64,000 nucleotides of DNA from Brachybacterium vulturis. GTDB taxonomy: Bacteria > Actinomycetota > Actinomycetes > Actinomycetales > Dermabacteraceae. A model generated the notes under the pieces. That model was not told where the DNA came from and ran no database searches. It saw nothing but the letters and a program-made list of their open reading frames with translations. A program made the position numbers and the translations under genes. Where the stretch lies: contig NZ_CP023563.1 in the NCBI RefSeq assembly GCF_002407185.1, forward strand, positions 3,100,001-3,164,000, read 5' to 3'. This document shows, piece by piece, positions 1 to 8,580 of the stretch; the stretch's first letter is position 1; every line of letters starts with the position of its first letter.

Positions 1-200
1 CCGACGCGGCTGCTCTGGTCCAGCGCCCTGGCGAGCATCCCGTCCACCCAGTCGGTGCACGCCCACACCAGCAGCAGCACCACCGCGAGGGTGTCGGGAC
101 CGTCCAGCAGCAGCAGGCACACCGGCGACAGCAGCACGAACCGCAGCAGGGTGATGAGGTTCGGGACGGTCGCCCAGTCGGGACGGGGGGAGGCGCTCAT
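1..200 (-). CDS. CDP-alcohol phosphatidyltransferase family protein, N-terminal part
   Basis: Only the first 66 or so residues lie in the window; the gene runs off the left edge. An ATG at 200 opens a short polar leader, then a hydrophobic segment (LITLLRFVLL) and a second one ending in DWVDGMLAR. That is the start of the family motif D-G-x2-A-R-x8-G-x3-D-x3-D, whose aspartates bind metal and the CDP-alcohol. Family members make phospholipids such as phosphatidylglycerol phosphate or cardiolipin in the membrane. The substrate cannot be read from this fragment. It lies 4 bp after the membrane-protein gene at 205-654 and is probably co-transcribed with it and typA. Confidence 0.72.
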   Translation of the reverse strand, partial: MSASPRPDWATVPNLITLLRFVLLSPVCLLLLDGPDTLAVVLLLVWACTDWVDGMLARALDQSSRV

Positions 201-204
201 GTGC

Positions 205-654
205 TCAGCGTGCCCGAGGGACGAGCTTCCCGAGAACCGTGATCACGGCCGCCGCGAGGAAGGGGATCGCGATGCCGAGACCCTGGACGATCCATCCCGA
301 CAGCTGCGGGACGTCGCCGATCATCGCCGGCAGCAGCACCCCGCCGCCGACGCTCCTGCCCAGGAACGGGGTGGCCAGCATCCCCCACAGGCAGCCCAGC
401 ACCAGCAGCGGGAACCGCGAGCCGGTCGCCGACCACAGGAACACGCAGGTGACCACCTGGAACGCCGCCCCGAAGAGCATCCCCACCGGGACATCGAAGC
501 CGAACAGCCCGAGCTCCAGCCGATGCGTGGTGAGCATCAGGAGCACCGAGATGATCGCGAGCACGATCGCCATCGCGGCCTGCGCGCCGCGGGCCGCGAG
601 GGAGTCGGTGTCGACCCTGCGGGTCGACCCCGACGGCGACGGCGCGGGGGTCAC
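205..654 (-). CDS. small integral membrane protein of unknown function
   Basis: I do not recognise a family. The 149-residue product has a polar N-terminus and about four hydrophobic segments (AMAIVLAIISVLLML, VGMLFGAAFQVVTCVFLW, FPLLVLGCLWGMLATPF and a C-terminal IAIPFLAAAVITVL), so it should sit in the membrane. I chose the GTG at 654, 4 bp after the typA stop, because GGGGAAG lies 7 nt upstream. An upstream ATG at 708 would overlap typA by 50 bp and has no better ribosome site. It sits between typA and a phospholipid-synthesis-type gene. The membrane call is firm; a role is not. Confidence 0.7.
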   Translation of the reverse strand: MTPAPSPSGSTRRVDTDSLAARGAQAAMAIVLAIISVLLMLTTHRLELGLFGFDVPVGMLFGAAFQVVTCVFLWSATGSRFPLLVLGCLWGMLATPFLGRSVGGGVLLPAMIGDVPQLSGWIVQGLGIAIPFLAAAVITVLGKLVPRAR

Positions 655-658
655 TGCG

Positions 659-2581
659 TCACTTCCCCGACTTGGCCTTGGAGTGCGCACGACGACGCTC
701 GTTCGCATCGAGGATGACCTTGCGGATGCGGACGATCTCGGGGGTGACCTCGACGCACTCGTCCTCGGCGGAGAACTCGAGGGACTCCTCGAGGGTCAGT
801 CGGCGCGGCGGCACCAGGTTCTCGAAGGAGTCCGAGGACGCGGCGCGCATGTTCGTCAGCTTCTTCTCCTTGGTGATGTTGACGTCCATGTCCTCGTTGC
901 GGGAGTTCTCCCCCACGATCTGACCGGCGTACACCTCGGAGGTGGGCTCGACGAAGAAGGAGCCGCGCTCCTGGAGGTTGATCATCGCGAAGGGGGTGAC
1001 CGTGCCCGCGCGGTCGGCGACCAGGGAGCCGGTGGAACGGAACTCGATCTCGCCCAGCCACGGCTCGAAGCCGTCGGCGTAGGAGGAGGCGATGCCGTTG
1101 CCGCGGGTCTCGGTCATGAACCGGGTGCGGAAGCCGATCAGGCCGCGGGCGGGGACGACGAACTCCATGCGCACCCAGCCGGAGCCGTGGTTGCTCATGG
1201 TCTCCATGCGGCCCTTGCGGGAGGCCATCAGCTGGGTGACGGTGCCCAGGTACTCCTCGGGCACGTCGATCGTCATCCGCTCGACGGGCTCGTGGACCTT
1301 CCCGTCGACCTCCCGGGTGAGGACCTTCGGCTTGCCGACGGTCAGCTCGAAGCCCTCGCGGCGCATCTGCTCGACCAGGATCGACAGCGCGAGCTCGCCG
1401 CGGCCCTGGACCTCCCAGGCGTCGGGGCGCTCGGTGGGCAGCACCTTCAACGACACGTTGCCGACCAGCTCGGCATCGAGGCGATCCTTGACCTGGCGGG
1501 CGGTGAGCTTGTGGCCCTTGCCGTTCTTGCCGGCCAGCGGGGAGGTGTTGATGCCGATCGTCATCGAGATCGCGGGGTCGTCGATCGCGATCAGCGGCAG
1601 CGGGCGCGGATCGGAGAGGTCAGCGAGGGTCTCGCCGATCATGATCTCGGGGATGCCGGCGACGGCGACGATGTCACCGGGCAGGGCGACCCGGGTCATC
1701 GGCACGCGGGAGAGCCCCTTGGTCTCCAGCAGCTCGGTGATCTTGACCTGCTTGGTGGTGCCGTCCTGGGTGCACCAGGCGACCTGCTGACCCTTGCTGA
1801 GCTCGCCGTTCTTGATCCGCAGCAGCGCGAGGCGGCCCAGGAACGGGGAGGCGTCGAGGTTGGTGACGTGCGCCTGCAGCGGCACCTCGTCGTCGTACTC
1901 CGGCGCGGGGATCTGCTCGAGGATGGTCTTGAACAGCGCCTCGACGTTCTCCTCCTCGGGGAGGGTGCCGTCGGCGGGCTGGGTGGTGGTGGCGCGGCCG
2001 GCCTTGCCGGAGGCGTAGACGACGGGCACATCGAGCACGGCGTCCAGATCGATGTCGTCCATCTCCTCGGAGAGGTCCGAGGCCAGGCCCAGCAGCAGGT
2101 CGGTGGCCTCGCCGACGACCGCTTCGATACGGGCGTCGGGACGGTCGACCTTGTTGACCACGAGGATCACCGGCAGCTTCGCCGCCAGCGCCTTGCGCAG
2201 CACGAAGCGGGTCTGCGGGAGCGGTCCCTCGGAGGAGTCCACCAGCAGCACCACGCCGTCGACCATCGACAGGCCTCGTTCGACCTCGCCGCCGAAGTCG
2301 GCGTGACCGGGGGTGTCGATGACGTTGATGGTGATGCCGTCGGGCTCACCGATCGCCGCGGCCGACGGTCCGGTGTATCGGATCGCCGTGTTCTTGGCGA
2401 GGATCGTGATGCCCTTCTCGCGCTCCAGCTCGCCCGAGTCCATCGCCCGATCGTCGTGCTTGTCGCGATCGCCGAAGGCTCCGCCCTGGGTGAGCATGGC
2501 GTCGACCAGGGTGGTCTTGCCGTGGTCCACGTGGGCGACGATGGCGACGTTACGCAGATCGGTGCGGTGCTGGGTGGTCAT
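659..2581 (-). CDS. typA: translational GTPase TypA/BipA
   Basis: A 640-residue ribosome-associated GTPase of the EF-G family, involved in ribosome assembly and stress or cold adaptation. The N-terminal G domain shows G1 AHVDHGKTT (about residues 15-23), G3 DTPGHADFGGEVERG and G4 NKVDRPDA. The C-terminal half carries the EF-G-like domains, with PARGLIGFRTRFMT and the basic tail typical of BipA. Length matches the family (about 610-640). It is followed closely by two membrane-protein genes. The upstream 208-bp gap to the peptide transporter contains hairpins, so typA probably has its own promoter, which I could not define. Confidence 0.95.
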   Translation of the reverse strand: MTTQHRTDLRNVAIVAHVDHGKTTLVDAMLTQGGAFGDRDKHDDRAMDSGELEREKGITILAKNTAIRYTGPSAAAIGEPDGITINVIDTPGHADFGGEVERGLSMVDGVVLLVDSSEGPLPQTRFVLRKALAAKLPVILVVNKVDRPDARIEAVVGEATDLLLGLASDLSEEMDDIDLDAVLDVPVVYASGKAGRATTTQPADGTLPEEENVEALFKTILEQIPAPEYDDEVPLQAHVTNLDASPFLGRLALLRIKNGELSKGQQVAWCTQDGTTKQVKITELLETKGLSRVPMTRVALPGDIVAVAGIPEIMIGETLADLSDPRPLPLIAIDDPAISMTIGINTSPLAGKNGKGHKLTARQVKDRLDAELVGNVSLKVLPTERPDAWEVQGRGELALSILVEQMRREGFELTVGKPKVLTREVDGKVHEPVERMTIDVPEEYLGTVTQLMASRKGRMETMSNHGSGWVRMEFVVPARGLIGFRTRFMTETRGNGIASSYADGFEPWLGEIEFRSTGSLVADRAGTVTPFAMINLQERGSFFVEPTSEVYAGQIVGENSRNEDMDVNITKEKKLTNMRAASSDSFENLVPPRRLTLEESLEFSAEDECVEVTPEIVRIRKVILDANERRRAHSKAKSGK

Positions 2582-2633
2582 ACGCAGATGCTCGTTTCAG
2601 GTTGCGCGGCGGGTCATGGACCGAGCAGCGCCC

Positions 2634-2654
2634 GGCCGCACGAGACGTGCGGCC
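2634..2654 (-). terminator. hairpin between peptide-transporter operon and typA
   Basis: A perfect 9-bp stem (GGCCGCACG / CGTGCGGCC) with a 3-nt loop AGA, without a T-tract. It lies 135 nt downstream of the ATPase stop and 53 nt upstream of typA. A smaller 6-bp hairpin sits at 2745-2761. The likely role is to end the importer transcript before typA; an effect on typA expression is also possible. Confidence 0.5.
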
Positions 2655-2789
2655 CGCTCCAGGGCCCCGGCGAGTCTATCCGCCCACCGCCCCCCGCCAC
2701 AGGGGGCGCGGTGAGACCTTCGACGCGCTGCTCGGGGAACGGATCGGACCAGAACGGTCCGGAGGCGGACGGGCTCGGTGGCTCCGGGC

Positions 2790-4640
2790 TCAGCGGCCGG
2801 AGCCCGCCAGCGGGATGGAACCACCGGGGATGGCGTCCAGCAGACGGCGGGTGTACTCCTGCTGCGGGTCGCGGAAGACGTCCTCGGTGGCACCCTGCTC
2901 GACCACTCGACCCGTCTCCATGACCATGGTCCGGTCGGCGATCTGCCGGACGACGGCGAGGTCGTGGGTGATGAACACGTAGGAGAGGTGCAGCTCGGCC
3001 TGGAGGTCGTTGAGCAGGGCGAGCACCTGGTCCTGGACCAGCACGTCGAGGGCAGAGACGGCCTCGTCGAGCACCAGCACCTCGGGTCGCAGCGCGAGCG
3101 CCCGGGCCACCGCGATGCGCTGACGCTGCCCGCCGGAGAGCTCATTGGGGTAGCGCTGCATGGTCGCGGCCGGGAGCGACACCTGGTCCAGGAGCTCGCG
3201 GACCCGCGCTTCACGCTCACCGCGCGTGGCCGTGCCGTGCAGGCGCAGCGGCTCCTCGATGGTGCGGAAGATCGAGTAGGTGGGGTCGATCGACCCGTAC
3301 GGGTTCTGGAACACCGGCTGCATGCGTCGGCGGAGCGCGAACATCTCCTTGGTGGACTTCGCCCCGATGTCCTGGCCCTCGAAGAGGATCGTCCCGGAGG
3401 TCGGGGGGAGCAGGCCCAGCACCATCTGCGCGACCGTCGACTTCCCGGAGCCGGACTCCCCCACGATCCCGAGGGTGGTGCCGCGCTTGAGGGTGAAGGA
3501 GACATCGTCGACCGCCGTGAACGGTGCGGCCTTCACCCACGGCGCACCACCGCGGATGTCGAAGACCCGCGTGAGGTTCTCGGCGACGATGACGTCGTCG
3601 GTCCGCGCCTGGGTCGCAGCGGACTGCTCTGCGCCGGCGGGCTCCTCGCCGCGGCTGCTGTAGGAGGAGACCATCCGCTGGCTGGACAGCGACGGGGCGG
3701 CCGCGATCAGCCGCTGCGTGTAGGGGTGCTGCGGGTTCTGGAGGATCTCCAGCGCCGGACCGGACTCCACCACCTGCCCGCGGTACATCACCACCAGGTG
3801 CTGAGCGCGCTCCGCGGCCAGACCGAGGTCATGGGTGATCAGCAGGACCGCGATCCCGAGCTGCCCGGTGAGGACGTCGAGGTGGTCGAGGATCTGCCGC
3901 TGGACGGTGACGTCCAGCGCACTGGTGGGCTCGTCGGCGATGAGCAGGGACGGCCGGGCCGCGAGGCCCATGGCGATCAGCGCGCGCTGGCGCATGCCCC
4001 CGGAGAACTCGTGGGGGTACTGCTTCGCGCGACGGGCCGCATCCGGCAGCCCCGCCTCCTCGAGCAGCTCGACGACGCGCTTGTCCGCCGCCCTGCCCGT
4101 GGCGACCTTGTTCGCGGTCAGCGACTCCTTGATCTGGAAGCCGATCTTCCACAGGGGGTTGAGGTTCGACATCGGGTCCTGCGGGACCATGCCGATCTCA
4201 TCGCCCCGCAGCTGGCGGACGCGCTTGCCGGAGGCCTTGGAGACGTCCTCGTCCTGGAAGAGGATGCTGCCGCCGGAGACCCGACCGTTGGAGGCGAGGA
4301 GGCCGGCGACCGACATGGCGGTGGTGGTCTTGCCCGAGCCGGACTCGCCCACGATCGCGACGGTCTGGCCGGGATAGACGGTGAGGTTCGCCCCGCGCAC
4401 GGCCGGCACCTCGCCGCTGGAGGTGGTGAAGGTGATGTCGAGGTCCTTCACCTCGAGCAGCGGGCGGTCCGGATCCCATTCGTGGACGGCGCCGGAGGTG
4501 CCGCCCGCAGTCGCATGGACCTGCGTGAGATCGGCCTCCGCCGCGTCCGCGGCCCCGTCGTCCCGAGGACCGACGGGCTCGGTGGTGGGCTCCTCGGCGC
4601 GCTCGCTGGAGGTGTGCGGGAAGTTCGGGTCGTAGCTCAT
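2790..4640 (-). CDS. dipeptide/oligopeptide ABC transporter, double ATPase (DppD-DppF fusion)
   Basis: A 616-residue cytoplasmic protein with two complete ABC ATPase domains that power import through the permeases encoded upstream. Domain 1: Walker A GESGSGKT (98-105), signature FSGGMRQR (212-219), Walker B LLIADEP. Domain 2: Walker A GESGSGKS (394-401), signature LSGGQRQR (501-508), Walker B LVLDEA. Each domain ends with a peptide-importer type NPQHPYT / DPQQEYT tail. Residues 1-55 are an acidic, probably disordered extension. The ATG at 4640 overlaps the OppC stop as ATGA; reading further upstream in this frame only shadows OppC. In many bacteria the two domains are separate proteins. Confidence 0.93.
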   Translation of the reverse strand: MSYDPNFPHTSSERAEEPTTEPVGPRDDGAADAAEADLTQVHATAGGTSGAVHEWDPDRPLLEVKDLDITFTTSSGEVPAVRGANLTVYPGQTVAIVGESGSGKTTTAMSVAGLLASNGRVSGGSILFQDEDVSKASGKRVRQLRGDEIGMVPQDPMSNLNPLWKIGFQIKESLTANKVATGRAADKRVVELLEEAGLPDAARRAKQYPHEFSGGMRQRALIAMGLAARPSLLIADEPTSALDVTVQRQILDHLDVLTGQLGIAVLLITHDLGLAAERAQHLVVMYRGQVVESGPALEILQNPQHPYTQRLIAAAPSLSSQRMVSSYSSRGEEPAGAEQSAATQARTDDVIVAENLTRVFDIRGGAPWVKAAPFTAVDDVSFTLKRGTTLGIVGESGSGKSTVAQMVLGLLPPTSGTILFEGQDIGAKSTKEMFALRRRMQPVFQNPYGSIDPTYSIFRTIEEPLRLHGTATRGEREARVRELLDQVSLPAATMQRYPNELSGGQRQRIAVARALALRPEVLVLDEAVSALDVLVQDQVLALLNDLQAELHLSYVFITHDLAVVRQIADRTMVMETGRVVEQGATEDVFRDPQQEYTRRLLDAIPGGSIPLAGSGR

Positions 4641-5608
4641 CGCTTCTTCGTCTTCGGATCGAGTGCGTCGCGCACGGCATCGCCCAGCATGATGAAGCTG
4701 AGGATCGTGATGGCGAGGGCGCCGGAGGGATAGAACAGCAGCTCGGGGCGCGTGTACAGCCCTGTCTGCGCATTGGAGATGTCCGCGCCCCAGGAGATCG
4801 TGGACTCGGGAAGTCCCACTCCCAGGAAGGACAGGGTGGCCTCCAGGACGATGTACATGCCCAGGTTGACCATCGCCGTGACGATCACCGGGGCGACCGC
4901 GTTGGGCACCACGTGCCGGAACAGGTTCTGGGAGGAGGAGGCGCCGAGCGCCTTGGAGGCGGTGATGAACTCCGAGTTCATCACGCTCATGACGCTGCCG
5001 CGGGCGATGCGCGCGATGGCGGTCCAGCCGAACAGGATCAGGATCATCGCCAGGGTGAGCGCGTTGAGCTCGAAGAGCTGGCCGACCACGATCGCGGCGA
5101 GGATCAGCGGGATCGCGAAGAAGACGTCCGTCAGACGGGACAGGATCGCGTCGATCCAGCCGCCGAACCAGCCCGCCAGCGCACCGATCACGCCGCCCAG
5201 CAGGAAGACGCCCAGCGTGGTCACCACACCGACGATCACCGAGGGGCGGGCCCCGTAGATGACCCGGGAGTACACGTCGCAGCCCTGCTGGTCGAAGCCG
5301 AAGGGGTGCCCGGGGATCGGGTCCCCGTAGCTGTTGGTCAGGCGGCAGGCGCCCTGCGCGTACGGGTCGAGGCTGCTGAACAGCTGCGGGAACGCGGCGA
5401 CGGTGACCACCACCGCGATGAGCACCGCGGAGACGATGAACATCGGATTGCGTCGCAGATCGCGCCAGGCCTGCGACCACAGCGATCGCGGCTTGACGTC
5501 GGTGTTCAGGGCATCGACCGCCTGCAGCGGGGTCTCGTCGACCGGAGCGACGAAGTGCTCCTGGCCGCGGCGCGTCGTGGCGCCGCCGGTCTCACTTGCG
5601 TGCGTCAT
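4637..5608 (-). CDS. peptide ABC transporter permease, OppC/DppC type
   Basis: A 323-residue inner-membrane permease. After about 45 polar residues a first membrane segment (FIVSAVLIAVVVTVAAF) precedes a periplasmic-type loop, then five more hydrophobic segments. The coupling loop ASKALGASSSQNLFRHVVPN matches the EAA motif (EAA-x3-G-x9-P) that contacts the ATPase. The loop containing DPYAQGACRLTNSYGDP fits the OppC subfamily. It overlaps the ATPase gene by ATGA and the OppB gene by 17 bp, so the three are translationally coupled. Confidence 0.92.
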   Translation of the reverse strand: MTHASETGGATTRRGQEHFVAPVDETPLQAVDALNTDVKPRSLWSQAWRDLRRNPMFIVSAVLIAVVVTVAAFPQLFSSLDPYAQGACRLTNSYGDPIPGHPFGFDQQGCDVYSRVIYGARPSVIVGVVTTLGVFLLGGVIGALAGWFGGWIDAILSRLTDVFFAIPLILAAIVVGQLFELNALTLAMILILFGWTAIARIARGSVMSVMNSEFITASKALGASSSQNLFRHVVPNAVAPVIVTAMVNLGMYIVLEATLSFLGVGLPESTISWGADISNAQTGLYTRPELLFYPSGALAITILSFIMLGDAVRDALDPKTKKR

Positions 5609-6527
5609 ACCTGATCCTGGGGTCGAGAAGTGCGTACAGCAGATCGATGAGGAGGTTCGAGATGATGAAGATGATGACCAGCAGCGTCACCATCGAGACC
5701 ATCTTCGTGCTCTCACCGCGCTGGATGGCGTCGAAGAGATGGAAGCCGAGTCCCGGGATGTTGAAGATCCCCTCGGTGACGATCGCCCCGCCCATCAGCT
5801 GACCGAGGTCCACGCCGAGGAAGGTGACCACCGGGATCAGCGAGTTGCGCAGGATGTGCACGGTGATCACGCGCGGGCGGGAGAGCCCCTTGGCGGTCGC
5901 GGTGCGGACGTGATCGGCGGTCATCGTCTCGGTGATCTGGGTGCGGGTCAGGCGCAGCACGTAGGCGAAGCTCACCGCACCCAGCACCATGCCCGGCAGC
6001 AGCAGGTTCTGCCAGGTCACGTTCGCACCGACGTTGATCGTCACCCACCCCAGCTTCACGCCGAAGATGAACTGGGCCACGAAGCCGATCACGAAGGTCG
6101 GCACCGCGATCACCAGGATGGAGGTGACCAGCAGCGTGGAGTCGATCCAGGTGCCCTTGCGCAGACCGGAGATGACGCCGCCGACGATGCCGAGGATGGC
6201 CTCGAAGGCGATCGCGACCAGCGCCAGGCGCGCGGTGACGGGGAAGGCGCTGCGGATGTCCTCGATCACCGGACGCCCGGCGAAGGTCGTGCCGAAGTCA
6301 CCCTGGGCCAGGCCCTGCAGGTAGAGCAGATATTGGACGATGAAGGGTTCGTCGAGGTTGTACTCCGCGCGCAGACGATCCTGGACGGCGGGCGAGAGCG
6401 GCTTGTTGCCGCCGAGGGCCGCGATCGGGTCACCGGGCATCGAGAACACCAGGAAGTACACCAGGAACGTCGCGCCGAAGAAGACCGGGATCATCTGCAG
6501 CACGCGCCGGAGGACGTACCAGGCCAT
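5592..6527 (-). CDS. peptide ABC transporter permease, OppB/DppB type
   Basis: A 311-residue membrane permease. It begins MAWYVLRRVLQMIPVFF, the usual OppB opening, and ends near LLYALLDPRIRYD, the family's C-terminal signature. The EAA coupling loop is TATAKGLSRPRVITVHILRNSLIPV-like. I chose the ATG at 6527 because AAGGTG lies 6 nt upstream and the protein then starts exactly at the first conserved membrane helix; an in-frame ATG 99 bp upstream would add proline-rich sequence without a family match. It pairs with OppC and follows the binding-protein gene after a 190-bp gap holding a terminator-like hairpin. Confidence 0.92.
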   Translation of the reverse strand: MAWYVLRRVLQMIPVFFGATFLVYFLVFSMPGDPIAALGGNKPLSPAVQDRLRAEYNLDEPFIVQYLLYLQGLAQGDFGTTFAGRPVIEDIRSAFPVTARLALVAIAFEAILGIVGGVISGLRKGTWIDSTLLVTSILVIAVPTFVIGFVAQFIFGVKLGWVTINVGANVTWQNLLLPGMVLGAVSFAYVLRLTRTQITETMTADHVRTATAKGLSRPRVITVHILRNSLIPVVTFLGVDLGQLMGGAIVTEGIFNIPGLGFHLFDAIQRGESTKMVSMVTLLVIIFIISNLLIDLLYALLDPRIRYDARK

Positions 6528-6652
6528 GCGTTGCACCTTAGGGGAGGGAGGGCGCCCCGGACCGATCAGGCCGGGCGGGGCGCGGGGGAATCTGGAACAC
6601 CATAGCCACTTGCGGGGCTGCGGCACGCATCGGCGCCGGGCGGCGTCGTGCG

Positions 6653-6706
6653 GACCCGATGCGGGGCGGGGGCGGCTGCCGAGCCGCGTCCCCGCCCCGT
6701 CGGGTC
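6653..6706 (-). terminator. long hairpin after the peptide-binding lipoprotein gene
   Basis: A long inverted repeat: GACCCGA-t-GCGGGGCGGGG on one arm and CCCCGCCCC-g-TCGGGTC on the other, with an inner GGCT/AGCC stem. It begins 12 nt after the lipoprotein stop. Placed between the binding-protein gene and its permeases, it probably attenuates read-through so that more binding protein than permease is made. No T-run follows. Confidence 0.6.
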
Positions 6707-6718
6707 AGGGCCTGAGGA

Positions 6719-8380
6719 TCAGGCCGTCTTGGTGATCTCGTGGTACTGCGGCTGGCTGTCCCAGCCGAAGACGACGTTCTCCACGGTCTCCGCGGAGCCG
6801 CCGGTGACGTTGTCGTTCCACAGCGGAATGGCCGGGAGGTCGCGGAAGAGCAGCTCCTCCGCGGCCTGGGCCTTGGCGAACGCGGTCTCGTCATCGGTGG
6901 CCGAGAGGCCGTCGGCCAGCAGCTGGTCGAACTCCTCGTTCATGTAGTCGGCGTCATTGGACCCGCGACCCTCCGCCGCGGCCGAGCTGTACAGCGGGCC
7001 GAGGAAGTTGAACACGGAGGGGTAGTCCGCCTGCCAGCCGCTGCGGAAGCCGCCGGTGATCGTGCGGTTGCCGACCTCGTCGCGCAGTGCGGCGAAGGTC
7101 GGGTACGACTTGCCGGTGGCCTCGATGCCGAGGTTGTTCAGCATCTGGTTGGTGACCGCCTCGACCCAGGTGGCGTGGTCGCCGTCGGCGTTGTAGGCGA
7201 GGGTGAAGGGGCCCTCGAAGGGCTGCATGCCCTCGGCCTCCTCCCACAGCTTCTTGGCGCCCTCGGCGTCGAAGTCCAGGACCTCGCTGCCGGGGATCGA
7301 GTCCGAGTAGCCGTTGACCACGGGAGAGGAGTAGTCCGTGGCCGGGGACGAGGTGCCCTGGAAGATCGTGTCGCAGATCTCCTGACGGTTGATCGACTTG
7401 GACAGGGCCTGGCGACGCAGGGACCCGGCCTCGCCGCTGAAGTTCGGATCCTCCATGTGGATGGTGAAGGACTGGAAGATCGCGGCCGGCTGATTGACCG
7501 CACGCTCCCCGAGATCCTGCTCGAAGGAGGTCAGGCGGCTGGCGGGGATGTTGTCGATGACGTCGAGGCCGCCCGAGAGCAGGTCGTTGTAGCCGGTCTC
7601 GATGTCCTGGTAGAAGGTGAAGCGCACGCCGTCGTTCTTCGGGGCGCGGGGGCCCTTGTAGTCCGGGTTCACCTCGAGCTCGGCGGAGACCTCGTGCTCC
7701 CAGGACTTGAGCGTGTAGGGGCCGTTGCCGATCGGCTTCTCCCCGAAGCCCTCCGGGTCATCGAAGAACGCCTGGGGCAGGGGCGCGAACGCGGTGTAGC
7801 CCAGGCGGATCGGGAAGTCGGACTGCGGGGAGACGAGGGTGACGGTGAACGTCTGCTCGTCCTCGACGGCGAGACCGGTGAGGGTGGCATCGGCGGCCAC
7901 GTCCTCGCCCTGGAGGTCCGCGAAGCCCTCGATCGGCTCGAAGAAGTAGCCCGAGAGCTGGGCGTTGGAGGCATTGGCGCCGAAGTTCCAGGCGTCCACG
8001 AAGCTCTGGGCCGTGACCGGATCGCCGTTGGTGAAGGTCCACCCCTCGGCGAGGGTGATCGTGTAGTGCTGGCTGTCCTCGGTCTCGATGGACTCGGCCA
8101 CCTCGTTCTGCGGGGTGCCCTCGGCGTCGTAGGAGACCAGGCCCGCGAAGATGTTCTGGACGATGCGGCCGCCGCCGACCTCATTGGTGTTGGTCGGGAT
8201 CAGCGGGTTCTGCGGTTCGGTGCCGTTGGCCAGGATCATGCCCCCGCCACCGCCGCCGCCGCCCTCGCCGCCACCGGCGTCCCCGGACCCGCCCTCGTCG
8301 CCGCCGCAGGCGGCGAGCGTCAGGGCCGCGGCGCCGCCGGCGGCGGTGCCCATCATCATCGAACGGCGCGAGATGGTCAT
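6719..8380 (-). CDS. peptide ABC transporter substrate-binding lipoprotein (SBP family 5)
   Basis: A 553-residue extracytoplasmic solute-binding protein anchored by lipid. The signal peptide has twin arginines (ISRRSMMMG), suggesting Tat export, and a lipobox LTLAAC with C25 as the lipidated cysteine. A Gly/Asp linker precedes the mature domain. Mature features fit OppA/DppA proteins: VTAQSFVDAWNFGAN-type DDV segment, NPDYKGPRAPKNDGVRF and GGFRSGWQADYPS. AGGAG lies 5 nt before the ATG. It is the first gene of the importer set and probably captures di- or oligopeptides; the exact ligand is unknown. A TTGACA lies at 8457-8462 upstream, but I see no good -10 at normal spacing. Confidence 0.92.
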   Translation of the reverse strand: MTISRRSMMMGTAAGGAAALTLAACGGDEGGSGDAGGGEGGGGGGGGMILANGTEPQNPLIPTNTNEVGGGRIVQNIFAGLVSYDAEGTPQNEVAESIETEDSQHYTITLAEGWTFTNGDPVTAQSFVDAWNFGANASNAQLSGYFFEPIEGFADLQGEDVAADATLTGLAVEDEQTFTVTLVSPQSDFPIRLGYTAFAPLPQAFFDDPEGFGEKPIGNGPYTLKSWEHEVSAELEVNPDYKGPRAPKNDGVRFTFYQDIETGYNDLLSGGLDVIDNIPASRLTSFEQDLGERAVNQPAAIFQSFTIHMEDPNFSGEAGSLRRQALSKSINRQEICDTIFQGTSSPATDYSSPVVNGYSDSIPGSEVLDFDAEGAKKLWEEAEGMQPFEGPFTLAYNADGDHATWVEAVTNQMLNNLGIEATGKSYPTFAALRDEVGNRTITGGFRSGWQADYPSVFNFLGPLYSSAAAEGRGSNDADYMNEEFDQLLADGLSATDDETAFAKAQAAEELLFRDLPAIPLWNDNVTGGSAETVENVVFGWDSQPQYHEITKTA

Positions 8381-8545
8381 GAAAACTCCTGTGGTGTCTT
8401 GGGGTCGTGAACCGCACGACCGTGTGCAGCATCACCGACAAGTGTGCACCCTTCCCTGTCAACAGCATCCCATCTGGTGGTAACACTTCGGTCTCAGGAC
8501 GCTGTCCGTCCCCTGACACCCGCGCCGGGAACACCCGGGCCGACC

Positions 8546-8574
8546 CTGCACGTTCGACGCCCGCGGTGTTCAAT
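8546..8574 (+). promoter_or_regulatory. candidate leaderless promoter of pgi
   Basis: CTGCAC and TTCAAT are separated by 17 bp. The -10 ends 6 nt before the pgi ATG, so transcription would begin at or next to the start codon. No Shine-Dalgarno sequence lies upstream of that ATG, which agrees with a leaderless mRNA. Confidence 0.45.
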
Positions 8575-8580
8575 GGCCGT

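Noticed and set aside
239..2923. A long plus-strand frame opposite typA
   Set aside because: It overlaps typA completely in antisense and has shadow composition without motifs.
8434..8462. Promoter of the peptide-binding lipoprotein from TTGACA at 8457-8462
   Set aside because: No acceptable -10 hexamer lies 16-19 bp downstream, so I mention it only in the gene entry.
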